Both the position numbers and the translations under genes were made by a program. Shown piece after piece: positions 1 to 9,447 of a stretch of DNA of 59,338 bases. The notes below the pieces were generated by a model. That model saw nothing but the letters and a program-made list of their open reading frames with translations, did no database searches and was not told the origin of the DNA. Within the stretch, counting starts at the first letter, position 1; each line of letters opens with the position of its first letter. This stretch comes from Ignavibacteria bacterium RIFOXYB12_FULL_35_14 (lineage in GTDB: Bacteria > Bacteroidota > Ignavibacteria > Ignavibacteriales > Ignavibacteriaceae). Where the stretch lies: assembly GCA_001803045.1 (NCBI GenBank), contig MHAR01000076.1:1-59338 (forward strand). Direction: 5' to 3'.

Positions 1-1256
1 ATACTACTAATTACTTTTACGCAATAAATCCCGATGGTGAGATCAAATGGAAGTTTTCAACAGGCAATCCGGGCTTGATTGAATCTGGATATTTAATAAA
101 TAATGAAGGGACAATATTTTTTGGTTCACAGAGCGGTTGGTTATACGCTTTAGATACCAGTGGAAACCTAAAATGGAAATATGATACCGGCGGCAATATT
201 TTTCAGAGAGTTATGAATACAGACTTACAAGGAAATATATACATAGCAAATAGTACTAACTATTTATATTCCTTTTCCAAAGATGGAGAATTGAACTGGA
301 AAGTAAATTACGGCGGTGGGTTAGGTGCAAGATCAGTTGTATTTTCCCCCGATGGTAATACAATGTATACTACAGGAAAGGACAGCAATCTGTATGCACT
401 AAATCTTGACGGCAGTATAAAATGGATATATCAATGTGCTGTTGGTCTACGTTTACCTCTCTTAGTGGACAATTCGGGTAACATTTATTTTCTGCCAGGA
501 TGTAAACGTCCCTGGGCACTAGTTTCATTGGACAGCACAAGTCAAATAAGATGGGAATATGTTATTAACAATAGTAATGCTTATTTCACAGACACTTCCC
601 CCGCAATGGATTATCTTGGAAATATATATTATACATACGAGGTACATACCAGTAGCACATGGGATAGCAGAATAGAAAGTGTTGACTATTATGGAAATTA
701 CAGGTGGACATATCAATTTGAACATCCACGTGAGGATGTAGACCCATTAGTTGTTGATAAAGATGGCACTGTTTACTGTGGCTCTAACTGGGGTTATAAT
801 TATTATGCCCTTTCAAAAAATGGAGAGTTACTCTGGCAAATTCCACTGGAAGGAAGGGATATTGAGTATTCAACTACAATAGATTCGGATGGAACACTAT
901 ATATTGGGTTGACAAAAAGACAAAATCAAACAACTCTAATCGCTATAAAAGATACTGGAACAGTATCAATAAAAGAGACGTTATTTGAGATTATGGATTA
1001 TGAATTGTTACAAAATCATCCTAACCCATTTAATCCAACCACAACAATAAAATACAGGTTAAAGGAAGGCGGAGTGGTAACTCTTAAACTATACGATGTT
1101 CTCGGCAAAGAAATAAAAACATTGGTAAATGAAGAGAAGAATAAAGGAAGATACACATATAATTTTGATGGTTCGGATTTACCAAGCGGCGTGTACATAT
1201 ACCAGCTACGTGTTAATGATTTTATGGCTTCAAAAAAGCTAATGTTAATTAAGTAG
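1..1256 (+). CDS. Secreted beta-propeller protein with T9SS C-terminal domain, 5' truncated by window edge
   Basis: The reading frame is open from base 3, so the N-terminus lies outside the window; the first visible residues are TTNYFYAINPDG. The body is a chain of PQQ/WD-like propeller blades with recurring YALD, GNIYI, DGTVYCG and W-Y/K motifs about 40 residues apart. The last 85 residues form a type IX secretion/FlgD-like tail (NHPNPFNPTTTIKY, LYDVLGKEIKTLVNE, SGVYIYQL, KKLMLIK). Family knowledge says such proteins cross the outer membrane through the Por system and are released or surface-attached. It is a close paralogue of the inverted gene at the right end of the window. The ligand or substrate is unknown. 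A terminator hairpin follows the stop codon. Confidence 0.9.
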   Translation, partial: TTNYFYAINPDGEIKWKFSTGNPGLIESGYLINNEGTIFFGSQSGWLYALDTSGNLKWKYDTGGNIFQRVMNTDLQGNIYIANSTNYLYSFSKDGELNWKVNYGGGLGARSVVFSPDGNTMYTTGKDSNLYALNLDGSIKWIYQCAVGLRLPLLVDNSGNIYFLPGCKRPWALVSLDSTSQIRWEYVINNSNAYFTDTSPAMDYLGNIYYTYEVHTSSTWDSRIESVDYYGNYRWTYQFEHPREDVDPLVVDKDGTVYCGSNWGYNYYALSKNGELLWQIPLEGRDIEYSTTIDSDGTLYIGLTKRQNQTTLIAIKDTGTVSIKETLFEIMDYELLQNHPNPFNPTTTIKYRLKEGGVVTLKLYDVLGKEIKTLVNEEKNKGRYTYNFDGSDLPSGVYIYQLRVNDFMASKKLMLIK

Positions 1257-1283
1257 TTTTTTCTCAAATAGACTAACTTTTTT

Positions 1284-1315
1284 AGGAGTTGAGAAATCGA
1301 CTCCTTTATTTTTTA
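1284..1315 (+). terminator. Rho-independent terminator after the left propeller gene
   Basis: An 8-bp stem (aggagttg paired with cgactcct, one G-T pair) closes a 6-base loop and is followed by a run rich in T (ttatttttt). The T run lies on the plus-strand side, so it serves the gene ending at 1256. The T run is also the end of the convergent ispD frame. Confidence 0.7.
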
Positions 1316-1983
1316 AAGTAATGTTGTAAAAATTCAATATCTTCCATCGTTGTAACCTTAAAATTACACAACGCTCCTCTCACAATATTTATTTTTAATC
1401 CCAAGTTCTTAATTAGCATAGATTCATCGGTTCCATAAAAATCCGCGGCATATGCCAATTCCATAGCTCTCATCAAATCATGATATCTGAAAACCTGGGG
1501 AGTTTGAACATAATATACTTCATCACGGTCAAGGTAAGATTCAACAATATCCGTGCCCCTTATCAAAGTGTCTCTTGCTCTAATACAAACAAGTGCATTG
1601 CCATTTTTGCGAGCAGTTATAATTGCATTTGTAAGTACTTTTTGCGGAAGGAGCGGTCGTGCAGCATCATGAACCGCCACTAAATCATTCTTGTTCGCAT
1701 CAATGGAAAGAAGTGCGTTATAAACTGAATCTTGTCTTTCTTTCCCGCCTTTAATAATCTTGTTGATTTTAGTCAACTTATATTTTTTCTTGATCTTCTC
1801 TAAAAGTGAAAAATAATCCGGATGCGCAGCAATAATTATTTCGTCAACTGATTTATTTTTCTGGAATGCTTCTAACGTGTACGCAATCAGTTCTTTGTTG
1901 TTGAACCTCAAGTATTGCTTTGGAATCGAAAGACCAGTGCGCTTACTCTTTCCCGCTGCGGGAATTATTGCAAAGGTTTTCAT
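1306..1983 (-). CDS. ispD: 2-C-methyl-D-erythritol 4-phosphate cytidylyltransferase
   Basis: This 225-residue protein has the usual length for IspD. It begins with the nucleotide-binding signature IIPAAGKSKR and PKQYL, and contains VHDAARPLL at mid-protein plus TDESMLI and KVTTMEDIEF near the end, all typical of the family. It converts MEP and CTP to CDP-ME in the cytosolic non-mevalonate isoprenoid route. The ATG overlaps the stop of queA by 4 bases, so the two are probably co-transcribed. The carotenoid-type gene at 50497 would draw on the same precursor pool. The identification is firm. Confidence 0.96.
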   Translation of the reverse strand: MKTFAIIPAAGKSKRTGLSIPKQYLRFNNKELIAYTLEAFQKNKSVDEIIIAAHPDYFSLLEKIKKKYKLTKINKIIKGGKERQDSVYNALLSIDANKNDLVAVHDAARPLLPQKVLTNAIITARKNGNALVCIRARDTLIRGTDIVESYLDRDEVYYVQTPQVFRYHDLMRAMELAYAADFYGTDESMLIKNLGLKINIVRGALCNFKVTTMEDIEFLQHYFKK

Positions 1984-3014
1984 AAAATAAGCATTGCATC
2001 GCCATAGCTAAGCAGCTTATAGTTTTCTTTAAGAGCACGTTTGTAAGCTCTCATTGTAAGATCTAAACCGGTAAATGCAGCAACGAGCATAAGCAATGTC
2101 GATTCGGGATAATGGAAATTTGTTATCAATTTATCAACCACTTTGAAGTCATAAGGCGGATAAATAAACTTATCGGTCCACCCTCGATTTGGTTTTACTA
2201 ATCCATCGGCAGTAACACTTGTTTCTAATGCTCTCGCAGCACTTGTTCCTACAACAAAAACATTATGCTTGCTTAAGATGGCTTTATTGATCTGCTCAGC
2301 GGACTTAAGCACGATCTCAAAGTATTCCGAATCCATTTTATGTTTTGTTAAGTCTTCAACTTCAACAGGCCTGAATGAACCTAATCCGATATGAAGAACA
2401 ACAGGTACAATATAAATACCTTTTTTTTCAACTTTGTTGAGAAGTTTTGGTGTAAAGTGAAGTCCTGCAGTGGGAGCTGCCACAGCGCCATCAACTTTTG
2501 CATAAACTGTTTGATAATTTTCTTTATCGGATTTTTCCGGATCTCTCTTAATGTATGGCGGAAGGGGAGTGACGCCGATTTTCTCAACAGCTCTGTAAAT
2601 ATTTCCCGGCTGATTAAATCTTACGGTTCTTCCGCGCGAAGTTGTATTATCAATAACTTCACACCAAAGTTTATCGTTAAAATAAATTTTATTGCCGATG
2701 CGGACTTTTCTTGCCGGATCGACAATAACATCCCAGATATAATCATCTGCATTTAATTCACGCAGAAGAAAAACTTCAATCTTAGCGTTGGTTTTTTCCT
2801 TCTTGCCAAAAAGCCTGGCTTGAAACACACGAGTTTCGTTCACAACCATTACATCGCCTTTTTGCATGTAATCAACAACATCAGTAAATCTTTTTGTTTC
2901 GATTTCTTCTGTTTTCCGGTTTACTACCATCAATTTTGCCTTATCGCGAGGAGAAGCAGGGTATTTAGCGATCAAGTTCTTGGGCAAATTGTATTTGAAG
3001 TCTGATAATTTCAT
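1980..3014 (-). CDS. queA: S-adenosylmethionine:tRNA ribosyltransferase-isomerase
   Basis: The 344-residue length and the motifs VAAPTAGLHFT, HIGLGSFRPV, HKMDSEYFEI and NFHYPESTLLML identify QueA. The enzyme transfers the ribosyl part of SAM onto preQ1 in tRNA to make epoxyqueuosine. Two earlier pathway genes, queC and queF, sit 16 kb away at 19394-20478, so the pathway is split in this genome. The gene starts the queA-ispD pair and ends with a 4-base overlap. Upstream lies a palindromic intergenic element rather than an obvious promoter. Confidence 0.96.
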   Translation of the reverse strand: MKLSDFKYNLPKNLIAKYPASPRDKAKLMVVNRKTEEIETKRFTDVVDYMQKGDVMVVNETRVFQARLFGKKEKTNAKIEVFLLRELNADDYIWDVIVDPARKVRIGNKIYFNDKLWCEVIDNTTSRGRTVRFNQPGNIYRAVEKIGVTPLPPYIKRDPEKSDKENYQTVYAKVDGAVAAPTAGLHFTPKLLNKVEKKGIYIVPVVLHIGLGSFRPVEVEDLTKHKMDSEYFEIVLKSAEQINKAILSKHNVFVVGTSAARALETSVTADGLVKPNRGWTDKFIYPPYDFKVVDKLITNFHYPESTLLMLVAAFTGLDLTMRAYKRALKENYKLLSYGDAMLIL

Positions 3015-3051
3015 TTGCAGTTACCTCTAATTAATAAAAAATTATTTTGGA

Positions 3052-3174
3052 GCTGCATCATTGTTATGTGTAACAATTTCTTTGTGTAACCTTATTTCTC
3101 TAAGCCTTAGCGATTTGTAACTTTTGCCACAAAAACGCTAAGACTCAAAGATTCACAAAGAATCTTGATGCAGC
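3052..3174. repeat. Imperfect palindromic intergenic element (MITE/REP-like)
   Basis: The two ends are perfect 9-bp inverted repeats (gctgcatca at 3052-3060, tgatgcagc at 3166-3174). Inside, ttctttgtg (3078-3086) pairs with cacaaagaa (3154-3162) and cttagcg (3106-3112) pairs with cgctaag (3136-3142). The left arm also carries its own small hairpin (ttgtta/taacaa, 3061-3076). The whole could fold into one long cruciform between ppdK and queA. No reading frame is supported. Confidence 0.7.
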
Positions 3175-3189
3175 ACCACGAATTATTTG

Positions 3190-5949
3190 CTATTTCTTGC
3201 TTTTAGACGATTTAGTTTTTTTGGTTTCCATTTCTTTAACTGTTGCTCTTGCAGCAGCTAATCTCGCAATCGGAACTCTGAACGGAGAACAGCTTACGTA
3301 ATTCAATCCGATTTTGTGACAGAATTCAACAGAAACAGGTTCGCCGCCATGCTCGCCGCAAATACCGATCTTCAAATCGGAACGAGTTGCTCTTCCTTTC
3401 TGAACTGCGGTAACCATTAACTGACCAATTCCTTCAACGTCGATTGATTGGAAAGGATCGACAGGAATTATTTTCTTTTCGAGATAATCTACTAAGAATG
3501 CGCCCATATCATCTCGTGAAAAACCAAATCCCATTTGTGTGAGATCGTTTGTTCCAAATGAGAAGAACTGAGCATACTCAGCGATTTTATCTGCGGTCAA
3601 ACAAGCCCGAGGAATCTCGATCATTGTTCCAGTGAGATGCGGAATTTTCTTCAATCCGAATTTTTCACAAACCTCCGCATGAACTTTTTGAACAATTTCA
3701 AATTGATGTTTCAGTTCATTTACATGACTTAAAACCGGGATCATTATTTCTGCAAATGGTTTCTTTCCTTCTTTCGTCAGCTCTGCAGAAGCTTCAAAGA
3801 TTGCCCTCACCTGCATTTCAGTAACTTCAGGATAAGTGATACCTAGCCGAACACCGCGATGCCCCATCATAGGATTGTTCTCATGCAAAGCATCAGCTCG
3901 TTCATTTAATTCCTTAAGTGAAATACCCAGGCTTGAAGCAAGTTTTTCTCTTTCTTCTTCTCTGTTCGGAACAAATTCATGAAGAGGCGGATCAAGAGTT
4001 CTGATTGTAACCGGGAATCCGTCCATTGCCTCGAGAGTGCCTTTGATATCAGATTTTACATGAGTAAATAATTCGTTTAAAGCGTTTCTTCTTTCAGCTT
4101 CATTTTTTGAAACGATCATTTTGCGAAGCTTGAATAATGGTTCTTCACTTCCTTTACCATAAAACATATGTTCTGTTCTGAACAATCCGATACCTTCTGC
4201 ACCAAAAGCTCTTGCTCTTGCAGCATCCTCAGGTGTATCGGCATTTGTTCTAACTTTTAATTTTCTCACTTGATCGCATATCTTCATGAAAGCAACAAAA
4301 TCCGGATTTTCTTCGGCAGCTTTTATCATAGGAAGTTCGCCAACATAAATTGCTCCTTTTGTTCCATTAAGAGTGACCCAATCACCTTCGCGAACTGTTA
4401 CGTCGCCAGCCGTGAAATATTTTTCACTGTAGTTTATTTTTAAAGATCCCGCACCAACAATACAGCATTTACCCCAGCCGCGTGCAACAAGTGCTGCGTG
4501 TGATGTCATTCCTCCTCGTCCAGTAAGAATTGCTTGAGCGGCTCTCATGCCTTCAATGTCTTCGGGGTTAGTTTCTTCACGGACTAAAATAACTTTCTTT
4601 CCTTCCTTTGCCCATGCAACGGCGTCTGCTGCGGAGAAAACAACTTGTCCTGTTGCTCCACCAGGTCCCGCCGGTAATCCTTTAGCAATTGCTTTGGTTG
4701 TCATTTCTACCATTGGATCAACTATAGGATGAAGAAGCTCATCAAGCTGCTCGGGTTTAACTCGCATTACTACTTCTTCTTTTGAAATCAATTTTTCTTT
4801 GTACATATCAAGAGCCATCTTCAAGGCTGCCGGACCATTTCTTTTTCCAACACGGCATTGAAGCATGTACAGTTTACCTTCTTGAATTGTAAATTCAATA
4901 TCAAGCATATCGCGATAATGTTTTTCCAGATTCCTTTCAATCTTGTGAAGCTGCTTATATGTTTCAGGCATTTCTTCTTCAAGGGATTGAAGATGCTCGG
5001 TATGCTCGCTTTTCCCTACAATGTTTATGGGGTTTGGGGTTCTTGTACCTGCAACTACATCTTCGCCTTGAGCATTAGTTAACCACTCACCATAAAAATG
5101 ATTTTCGCCGGTTGCAGGATTACGTGTAAACGCTACACCAGTTGCAGAAGTATCACCCATGTTTCCAAAAACCATTGATTGGACGTTAACAGCGGTTCCC
5201 CAATCATCAGGTATTCCTTCAATTCTTCTGTAAGAGATTGCTCGTTTACCCATCCAGCTTTGAAATACCGCAGCGACTGCACCCAAAAGCTGCTGTATTG
5301 GATCTTCTGGAAATGGTTTGCCAAGAACCTCTTGTACTTTAGCTTTATAAATTTCAACAAGATTTTTTAAATCATCTGCGGTTAAATCGGTATCGTTATG
5401 GTACCCTTTAGATTCCTTCATTTTATGAAGTTCTTTTTCAAGCTGTTGACGGACGCCTTTTCCTTCTTCAATTTCGATGCCTGCAGCTTTTTCCATCACA
5501 ACATCAGAATACATTTGAATTAATCTTCTATGTGAATCATAAACGAATCTTGGGTTGCCCGATTTTGCAATTAAGGCTTCGCGTGTTTCATTATTCAAAC
5601 CGACATTTAAAATTGTTTCCATCATTCCTGGCATAGATGCTCTTGCACCCGAACGCACAGAAAGTAATAGCGGGTTAACTTTATCACCGAACTTAGCTCC
5701 CATTTCTTTTTCAACTTTTACGAGAGCTTCTTTCATTTGCTTCTCAAGCTCCTTGGGGTATTTTTTATGGTGATGATAATAATGGATACAAACTTCGGTA
5801 GTAATTGTGAAACCTGCCGGAACCGGTAAACCTAAATTTACCATCTCTGCCAGGTTAGCACCTTTTCCACCAAGAAGCGCCTTCATTTCTGCTTTTCCTT
5901 CAGCCTTCTTGCCGCCGAAAAAGTATACATATTTTTTTCTTTTAGCCAT
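3190..5949 (-). CDS. ppdK: Pyruvate, phosphate dikinase
   Basis: The 919-residue protein matches full-length PPDK. The N-terminal ATP-grasp part shows KKAEGKAEMKALLGGKGANL; the swivelling phosphohistidine domain has GGMTSHAALVARGWGKCC with the catalytic His; the C-terminal TIM barrel has FGTNDLTQM, CGEHGGEP and the catalytic Cys in NYVSCSPFRVPIARL. It interconverts pyruvate, ATP and Pi with PEP, AMP and PPi, linking glycolysis and gluconeogenesis. An extra Lys/Ser-rich tail ends the protein. A GGAGG ribosome site lies 9 bases upstream of the ATG. It appears monocistronic. Confidence 0.98.
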   Translation of the reverse strand: MAKRKKYVYFFGGKKAEGKAEMKALLGGKGANLAEMVNLGLPVPAGFTITTEVCIHYYHHHKKYPKELEKQMKEALVKVEKEMGAKFGDKVNPLLLSVRSGARASMPGMMETILNVGLNNETREALIAKSGNPRFVYDSHRRLIQMYSDVVMEKAAGIEIEEGKGVRQQLEKELHKMKESKGYHNDTDLTADDLKNLVEIYKAKVQEVLGKPFPEDPIQQLLGAVAAVFQSWMGKRAISYRRIEGIPDDWGTAVNVQSMVFGNMGDTSATGVAFTRNPATGENHFYGEWLTNAQGEDVVAGTRTPNPINIVGKSEHTEHLQSLEEEMPETYKQLHKIERNLEKHYRDMLDIEFTIQEGKLYMLQCRVGKRNGPAALKMALDMYKEKLISKEEVVMRVKPEQLDELLHPIVDPMVEMTTKAIAKGLPAGPGGATGQVVFSAADAVAWAKEGKKVILVREETNPEDIEGMRAAQAILTGRGGMTSHAALVARGWGKCCIVGAGSLKINYSEKYFTAGDVTVREGDWVTLNGTKGAIYVGELPMIKAAEENPDFVAFMKICDQVRKLKVRTNADTPEDAARARAFGAEGIGLFRTEHMFYGKGSEEPLFKLRKMIVSKNEAERRNALNELFTHVKSDIKGTLEAMDGFPVTIRTLDPPLHEFVPNREEEREKLASSLGISLKELNERADALHENNPMMGHRGVRLGITYPEVTEMQVRAIFEASAELTKEGKKPFAEIMIPVLSHVNELKHQFEIVQKVHAEVCEKFGLKKIPHLTGTMIEIPRACLTADKIAEYAQFFSFGTNDLTQMGFGFSRDDMGAFLVDYLEKKIIPVDPFQSIDVEGIGQLMVTAVQKGRATRSDLKIGICGEHGGEPVSVEFCHKIGLNYVSCSPFRVPIARLAAARATVKEMETKKTKSSKSKK

Positions 5950-6000
5950 TAAATAGATCCTCCGTGTAATTTATTCTGGATTAAGAGTATTGTGTTTTTT

Positions 6001-7044
6001 TTAATTTAATTTTTTTAATAAAAAATCTTTAAATGATGAAGTGTCATCCATCATCAGTTCAATTTTAAGATAAAAGATATCTATATCATCTAACTCATTG
6101 TGATACTCGGAAAGTTTCACCGCGTCCTTTTGAGTTGTAACCACAGAATGCGAATTCGTAGCATAGAACATTTTTCTTATCTGTTGAATTTCTTTGTTTG
6201 TATAATATTTGTGATCCCGGAATATCAAATAGTTTTCGGTATCCACATTTGTTTGTTTTAATGCCGTAAAAAATGAGTATGGGTTAGCAATTCCGCAAAC
6301 TACCAAACTTTTTTGTCCTTCAAACTCGCTAAGATTGTACTCGGTTCTTCTTTTTATATCAACAAATTCTTTTGCAGAATAGTATGTGTTAAAAATTTTT
6401 TTGTTCGCGAGGTATTTTTTCACATTATCAGGAATTTCTCTGGGCTGTGAAAATTTTCTATTTACTATTACTGCACTCGCCCGTTCAAATGAACTAAACG
6501 GTTCTCTCATGCTTCCTGCTGGCAAAAGGTAGTGATCAAAAAAATCGGGACTGATCAGAAACCTTTGCTCGCAGATAAGCAGATCAACATCCCGCTTTAA
6601 CCATCGGTGCTGAAATGCATCGTCAAGAACAATTGTATCAACATGCAGATCTGAAATTAACTTTTTTGCACCATCAATCCTTTTCTCCGAAACTGCACTT
6701 GGAACTTCACATTCATTCGCAGTAAAAACAATCTCGTCTCCACAGGTTTCAACATCTGTAAATATTTTTTTTCCGTCCGAAACCAATAAATAACCTTTTG
6801 ATTTACGTCTGTAGCCTCGGCTTAATACCCCTACCTTTCTGCCCTCATTCTTTAGAAGATTAACCAAAAATATTACAAGAGGTGTTTTACCGGAACCGCC
6901 GATGGTTATATTTCCAACCGAAATAACTCTCGCATCGACCGATTGAATCTTAAAAATGTCATTGTCAAATAATTTGTTTCGCAGCTTAACTATTAAAGCA
7001 AAAATCGGGACAAAAGGAATTAAGATGAACCGTATAATCTTCAT
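6001..7044 (-). CDS. lpxK: Tetraacyldisaccharide 4'-kinase
   Basis: The 347-residue protein has an N-terminal membrane-anchoring hydrophobic stretch (FILIPFVPIFALI), the LpxK P-loop GNITIGGSGKTP and the downstream VLSRGYRR and DDAFQHRWLKRDVDLL motifs. LpxK phosphorylates the 4' position of the lipid A disaccharide at the inner membrane. It directly follows a DUF374 acyltransferase and lpxB, so three envelope-lipid genes form one transcription block. Length and motifs are normal for the family. Confidence 0.95.
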   Translation of the reverse strand: MKIIRFILIPFVPIFALIVKLRNKLFDNDIFKIQSVDARVISVGNITIGGSGKTPLVIFLVNLLKNEGRKVGVLSRGYRRKSKGYLLVSDGKKIFTDVETCGDEIVFTANECEVPSAVSEKRIDGAKKLISDLHVDTIVLDDAFQHRWLKRDVDLLICEQRFLISPDFFDHYLLPAGSMREPFSSFERASAVIVNRKFSQPREIPDNVKKYLANKKIFNTYYSAKEFVDIKRRTEYNLSEFEGQKSLVVCGIANPYSFFTALKQTNVDTENYLIFRDHKYYTNKEIQQIRKMFYATNSHSVVTTQKDAVKLSEYHNELDDIDIFYLKIELMMDDTSSFKDFLLKKLN

Positions 7045-7064
7045 TTGTTATTTAGACGATAGCA

Positions 7065-7724
7065 TTAATTAAATTTCTCCGCTTCTGCTTGAAGCATACA
7101 CAATTGCATTTCACAGCTTTCTATTATTTTAGATGTATCGTCATAACTTAATTTATGCTTGACATAAATCGGATCTGAGAAAACAACATTTGCCCTCGTG
7201 AAGAAAAACGGAACCTGGAATGCATCCCAGCTTTTCAAAAGCTTTTTACCTTTAAAACCGATTCCTAAAAGCACAAGTGGTAATCCGCTTTTCTTGGCAG
7301 TTACAACTGCACCCGCTTTCAATTTGAAAGCTGGTCCTCGAGGTCCATCGGTTGTAATCGCAATCGAGCTGTTGTTCTTAGCAAAATTCACCATAATGCT
7401 CAATGCAACATCTCCTCCAACACTGCTTGATCCGCGAATAACATTGTAATTCCAGCGCTTTAATATTTTGCAAAGTAAATCTCCATCCTTGCTCTTGCTG
7501 ATAAGTGCGGCAAAATTTTTATTGCGATGCAAATACCACGGTAGAAGCATTGTTCCGTGCCAAAAAGCCAGCACGTAATTTTTCCCATCATGCTCAAGCT
7601 TATCAATAACTTTTTTATTTAAATAAGTTATTCGCAGTGTTTTACAAAGAACATTAATTCCGAAAAATAGTATGAAATTACCTGTGAACCTTAAAACATC
7701 ATGTTTAATTTTTTTAAGTGCCAT
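7065..7724 (-). CDS. DUF374-family lysophospholipid acyltransferase-like protein
   Basis: This 219-residue protein carries AFWHGTMLLPW (His 56) and TTDGPRGPAFKLKAG (about residues 124-138), the hallmarks of the DUF374 branch of the LPLAT superfamily. An N-terminal hydrophobic segment (about residues 13-29) suggests membrane association. It sits between lpxB and lpxK and overlaps the lpxB end by 11 bases. A role in lipid A or lipid A-anchored sugar acylation is therefore likely, but the acyl acceptor is not known from sequence. Confidence 0.88.
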   Translation of the reverse strand: MALKKIKHDVLRFTGNFILFFGINVLCKTLRITYLNKKVIDKLEHDGKNYVLAFWHGTMLLPWYLHRNKNFAALISKSKDGDLLCKILKRWNYNVIRGSSSVGGDVALSIMVNFAKNNSSIAITTDGPRGPAFKLKAGAVVTAKKSGLPLVLLGIGFKGKKLLKSWDAFQVPFFFTRANVVFSDPIYVKHKLSYDDTSKIIESCEMQLCMLQAEAEKFN

Positions 7725-8880
7725 TCATCATTGCAAAAATTATTTGAGCAGTTTTTTTCGATGCTCCGTTTTCACCCAGCGTTTCTCTTACTAAGCTAAG
7801 TTTTTGTTTGATAGAATTATACAGATCCTGGTTAGATAGAATTTCTTTACTTTTTTCATAGATCATTTTATATGAAGCATTATGTTGAATCAGCTCTGGA
7901 ACAACTTGTTCGTTTAAAATTATATTTACCATACCGATGTTCTTGACTTTGATAAGATTCTTAACAATTAGATAGGTTAAGCTGCTTGTTTTGTAAACTA
8001 TCACTATTGGAAGCTCAAAAATCGCTGCCTCTAAAGTTGAAGTACCGGATTTAATAATGCCAAACCTTGAGTACTTCATTAAATCATATGTGTGACCTTT
8101 AATTATCTTAAAATTTCTTTTCTTGGCAATCTTGAATAGAAATTCTTCACTAATATTTTGTGAAGCGCTGACCACAATTTGCATATTAAAATCGTTACTT
8201 AATTTTTCAGCGGCCTTAATACTTACCGGAAAAATTTTTTCCACTTCATGTTTTCGGCTGCCAGGCATAATCAACAAAATGTCCTTTGCGGAATCTAATT
8301 GATACTCTTTGAATAATTCCTCTTTGCTTAAATAATTGTGGCTGTCGATAATCTCCATTAAAGGATGACCAACATAATCTACATCGACTCCTGCGTTCTC
8401 GTAAATTTCCTTCTCAAATGGAAAAACTACAATCATCTTATCAATCAATCGTTTGATCTTATTAATTCGATTTTTCCCCCAAGCCCATATTTGCGGAGAA
8501 ATGTAATAAATAATTTTAACATTCAAGCTTTTGAGCTTCTCTGCAATGTTAAGATTAAACCCAGGGTAATCAATTAAAACAACGGTATCGATATTTTTTT
8601 CTCTTACAAATTCAATCAATTCGGACTGCACTTTTCTAATGAATGGAATATGTTTTACAACTTCAACAAAACCTAAAAAAGCCATTCGATTTAGATGATA
8701 AATTAAGTATGCGCCCTCGCTCTTCATTAAATTTCCACCGATTCCATAAAACTTCGTATCATAATCAAGCTTTTTGAGCTCATGTATGAGTGCTGCGCCA
8801 TACATATCTCCGGAGACCTCACCGGCAATAATCATCAAATTATTTTTCTTTACTATCGTCACAGTCGGCGCAAAAACCAA
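7714..8880 (-). CDS. lpxB: Lipid-A-disaccharide synthase
   Basis: The motifs MIIAGEVSGDMYGAAL, YYISPQIWAWGKNRI, VGHPLMEI, IMPGSRKHEVEKIFP and KSGTSTLEAAIF identify LpxB, a GT19 enzyme joining UDP-2,3-diacylglucosamine and lipid X. The first family motif begins at residue 16, so the ATG at 8880 may be too early; an internal ATG at 8835 or a GTG between them is possible. The longer start overlaps the upstream methyltransferase by 22 bases. It forms a block with the DUF374 protein and lpxK. Catalytic identity is firm, the start is not. Confidence 0.95.
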   Translation of the reverse strand: MVFAPTVTIVKKNNLMIIAGEVSGDMYGAALIHELKKLDYDTKFYGIGGNLMKSEGAYLIYHLNRMAFLGFVEVVKHIPFIRKVQSELIEFVREKNIDTVVLIDYPGFNLNIAEKLKSLNVKIIYYISPQIWAWGKNRINKIKRLIDKMIVVFPFEKEIYENAGVDVDYVGHPLMEIIDSHNYLSKEELFKEYQLDSAKDILLIMPGSRKHEVEKIFPVSIKAAEKLSNDFNMQIVVSASQNISEEFLFKIAKKRNFKIIKGHTYDLMKYSRFGIIKSGTSTLEAAIFELPIVIVYKTSSLTYLIVKNLIKVKNIGMVNIILNEQVVPELIQHNASYKMIYEKSKEILSNQDLYNSIKQKLSLVRETLGENGASKKTAQIIFAMMNGT

Positions 8881-9446
8881 AGGAGAAGAATTGTTACAGC
8901 CACAAAACCAAATGCTTGCAAGCTTCTTTTTTCTGAACGCAACCCTTTGCTTAAAATGTATTCCGGTTGTTTCAACCCATCAACTTTATATGCCTTTAGC
9001 GCTGGAAAAAAGCTTGGAACTTTCTGCCTATAATTTTCATAATCCTTACCGTATGTTTTTTCTAAATAAAGCTCTTCTTCTTGAACGATGAGTTTGTATT
9101 GAAAATAATAGAAGATTAAACCCAAAATCTGTAAATATGGAAAGAGAGCAAAAGACATGATTCCTAAACCGGTGTACATCAAAATATTTCCCACATAAAG
9201 CGGATTACGGACATGTGCAAAGGGTCCGCTAATTACCAAAAATGATCCTCCAACATTGCCGGTTGTGCGGGTTTCGCTGCCAGCCCAGCTTACTCCCCAA
9301 ATTCTAATTGCTTCGCCGGCAAGTGCAATACCCAATCCGGTAAAAATGCTCCAGATGTTTGGATTTGCAAAAAAGAACATTACAATTAAAAAGGGAATTG
9401 GGGTGTAGCTTCTATATTTAAATATCTTTGATGCTATGAAGGACAT
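8859..9446 (-). CDS. Isoprenylcysteine carboxyl methyltransferase-like integral membrane protein
   Basis: The 195-residue protein has several hydrophobic helices and the ICMT/PEMT signature: GPFAHVRNPLYVGNILMYTG in the middle and EEELYLEKTYGKDYENYRQKV near the end. These match the SAM-binding C-terminal part of methyltransferases that act on prenylated or lipid substrates at membranes. Bacterial members usually have unknown substrates. It lies between the HAD phosphatase (2-base gap) and lpxB (overlap), hinting at co-expression with envelope lipid genes. Confidence 0.85.
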   Translation of the reverse strand: MSFIASKIFKYRSYTPIPFLIVMFFFANPNIWSIFTGLGIALAGEAIRIWGVSWAGSETRTTGNVGGSFLVISGPFAHVRNPLYVGNILMYTGLGIMSFALFPYLQILGLIFYYFQYKLIVQEEELYLEKTYGKDYENYRQKVPSFFPALKAYKVDGLKQPEYILSKGLRSEKRSLQAFGFVAVTILLLWFLRRL

Positions 9447-9447
9447 A

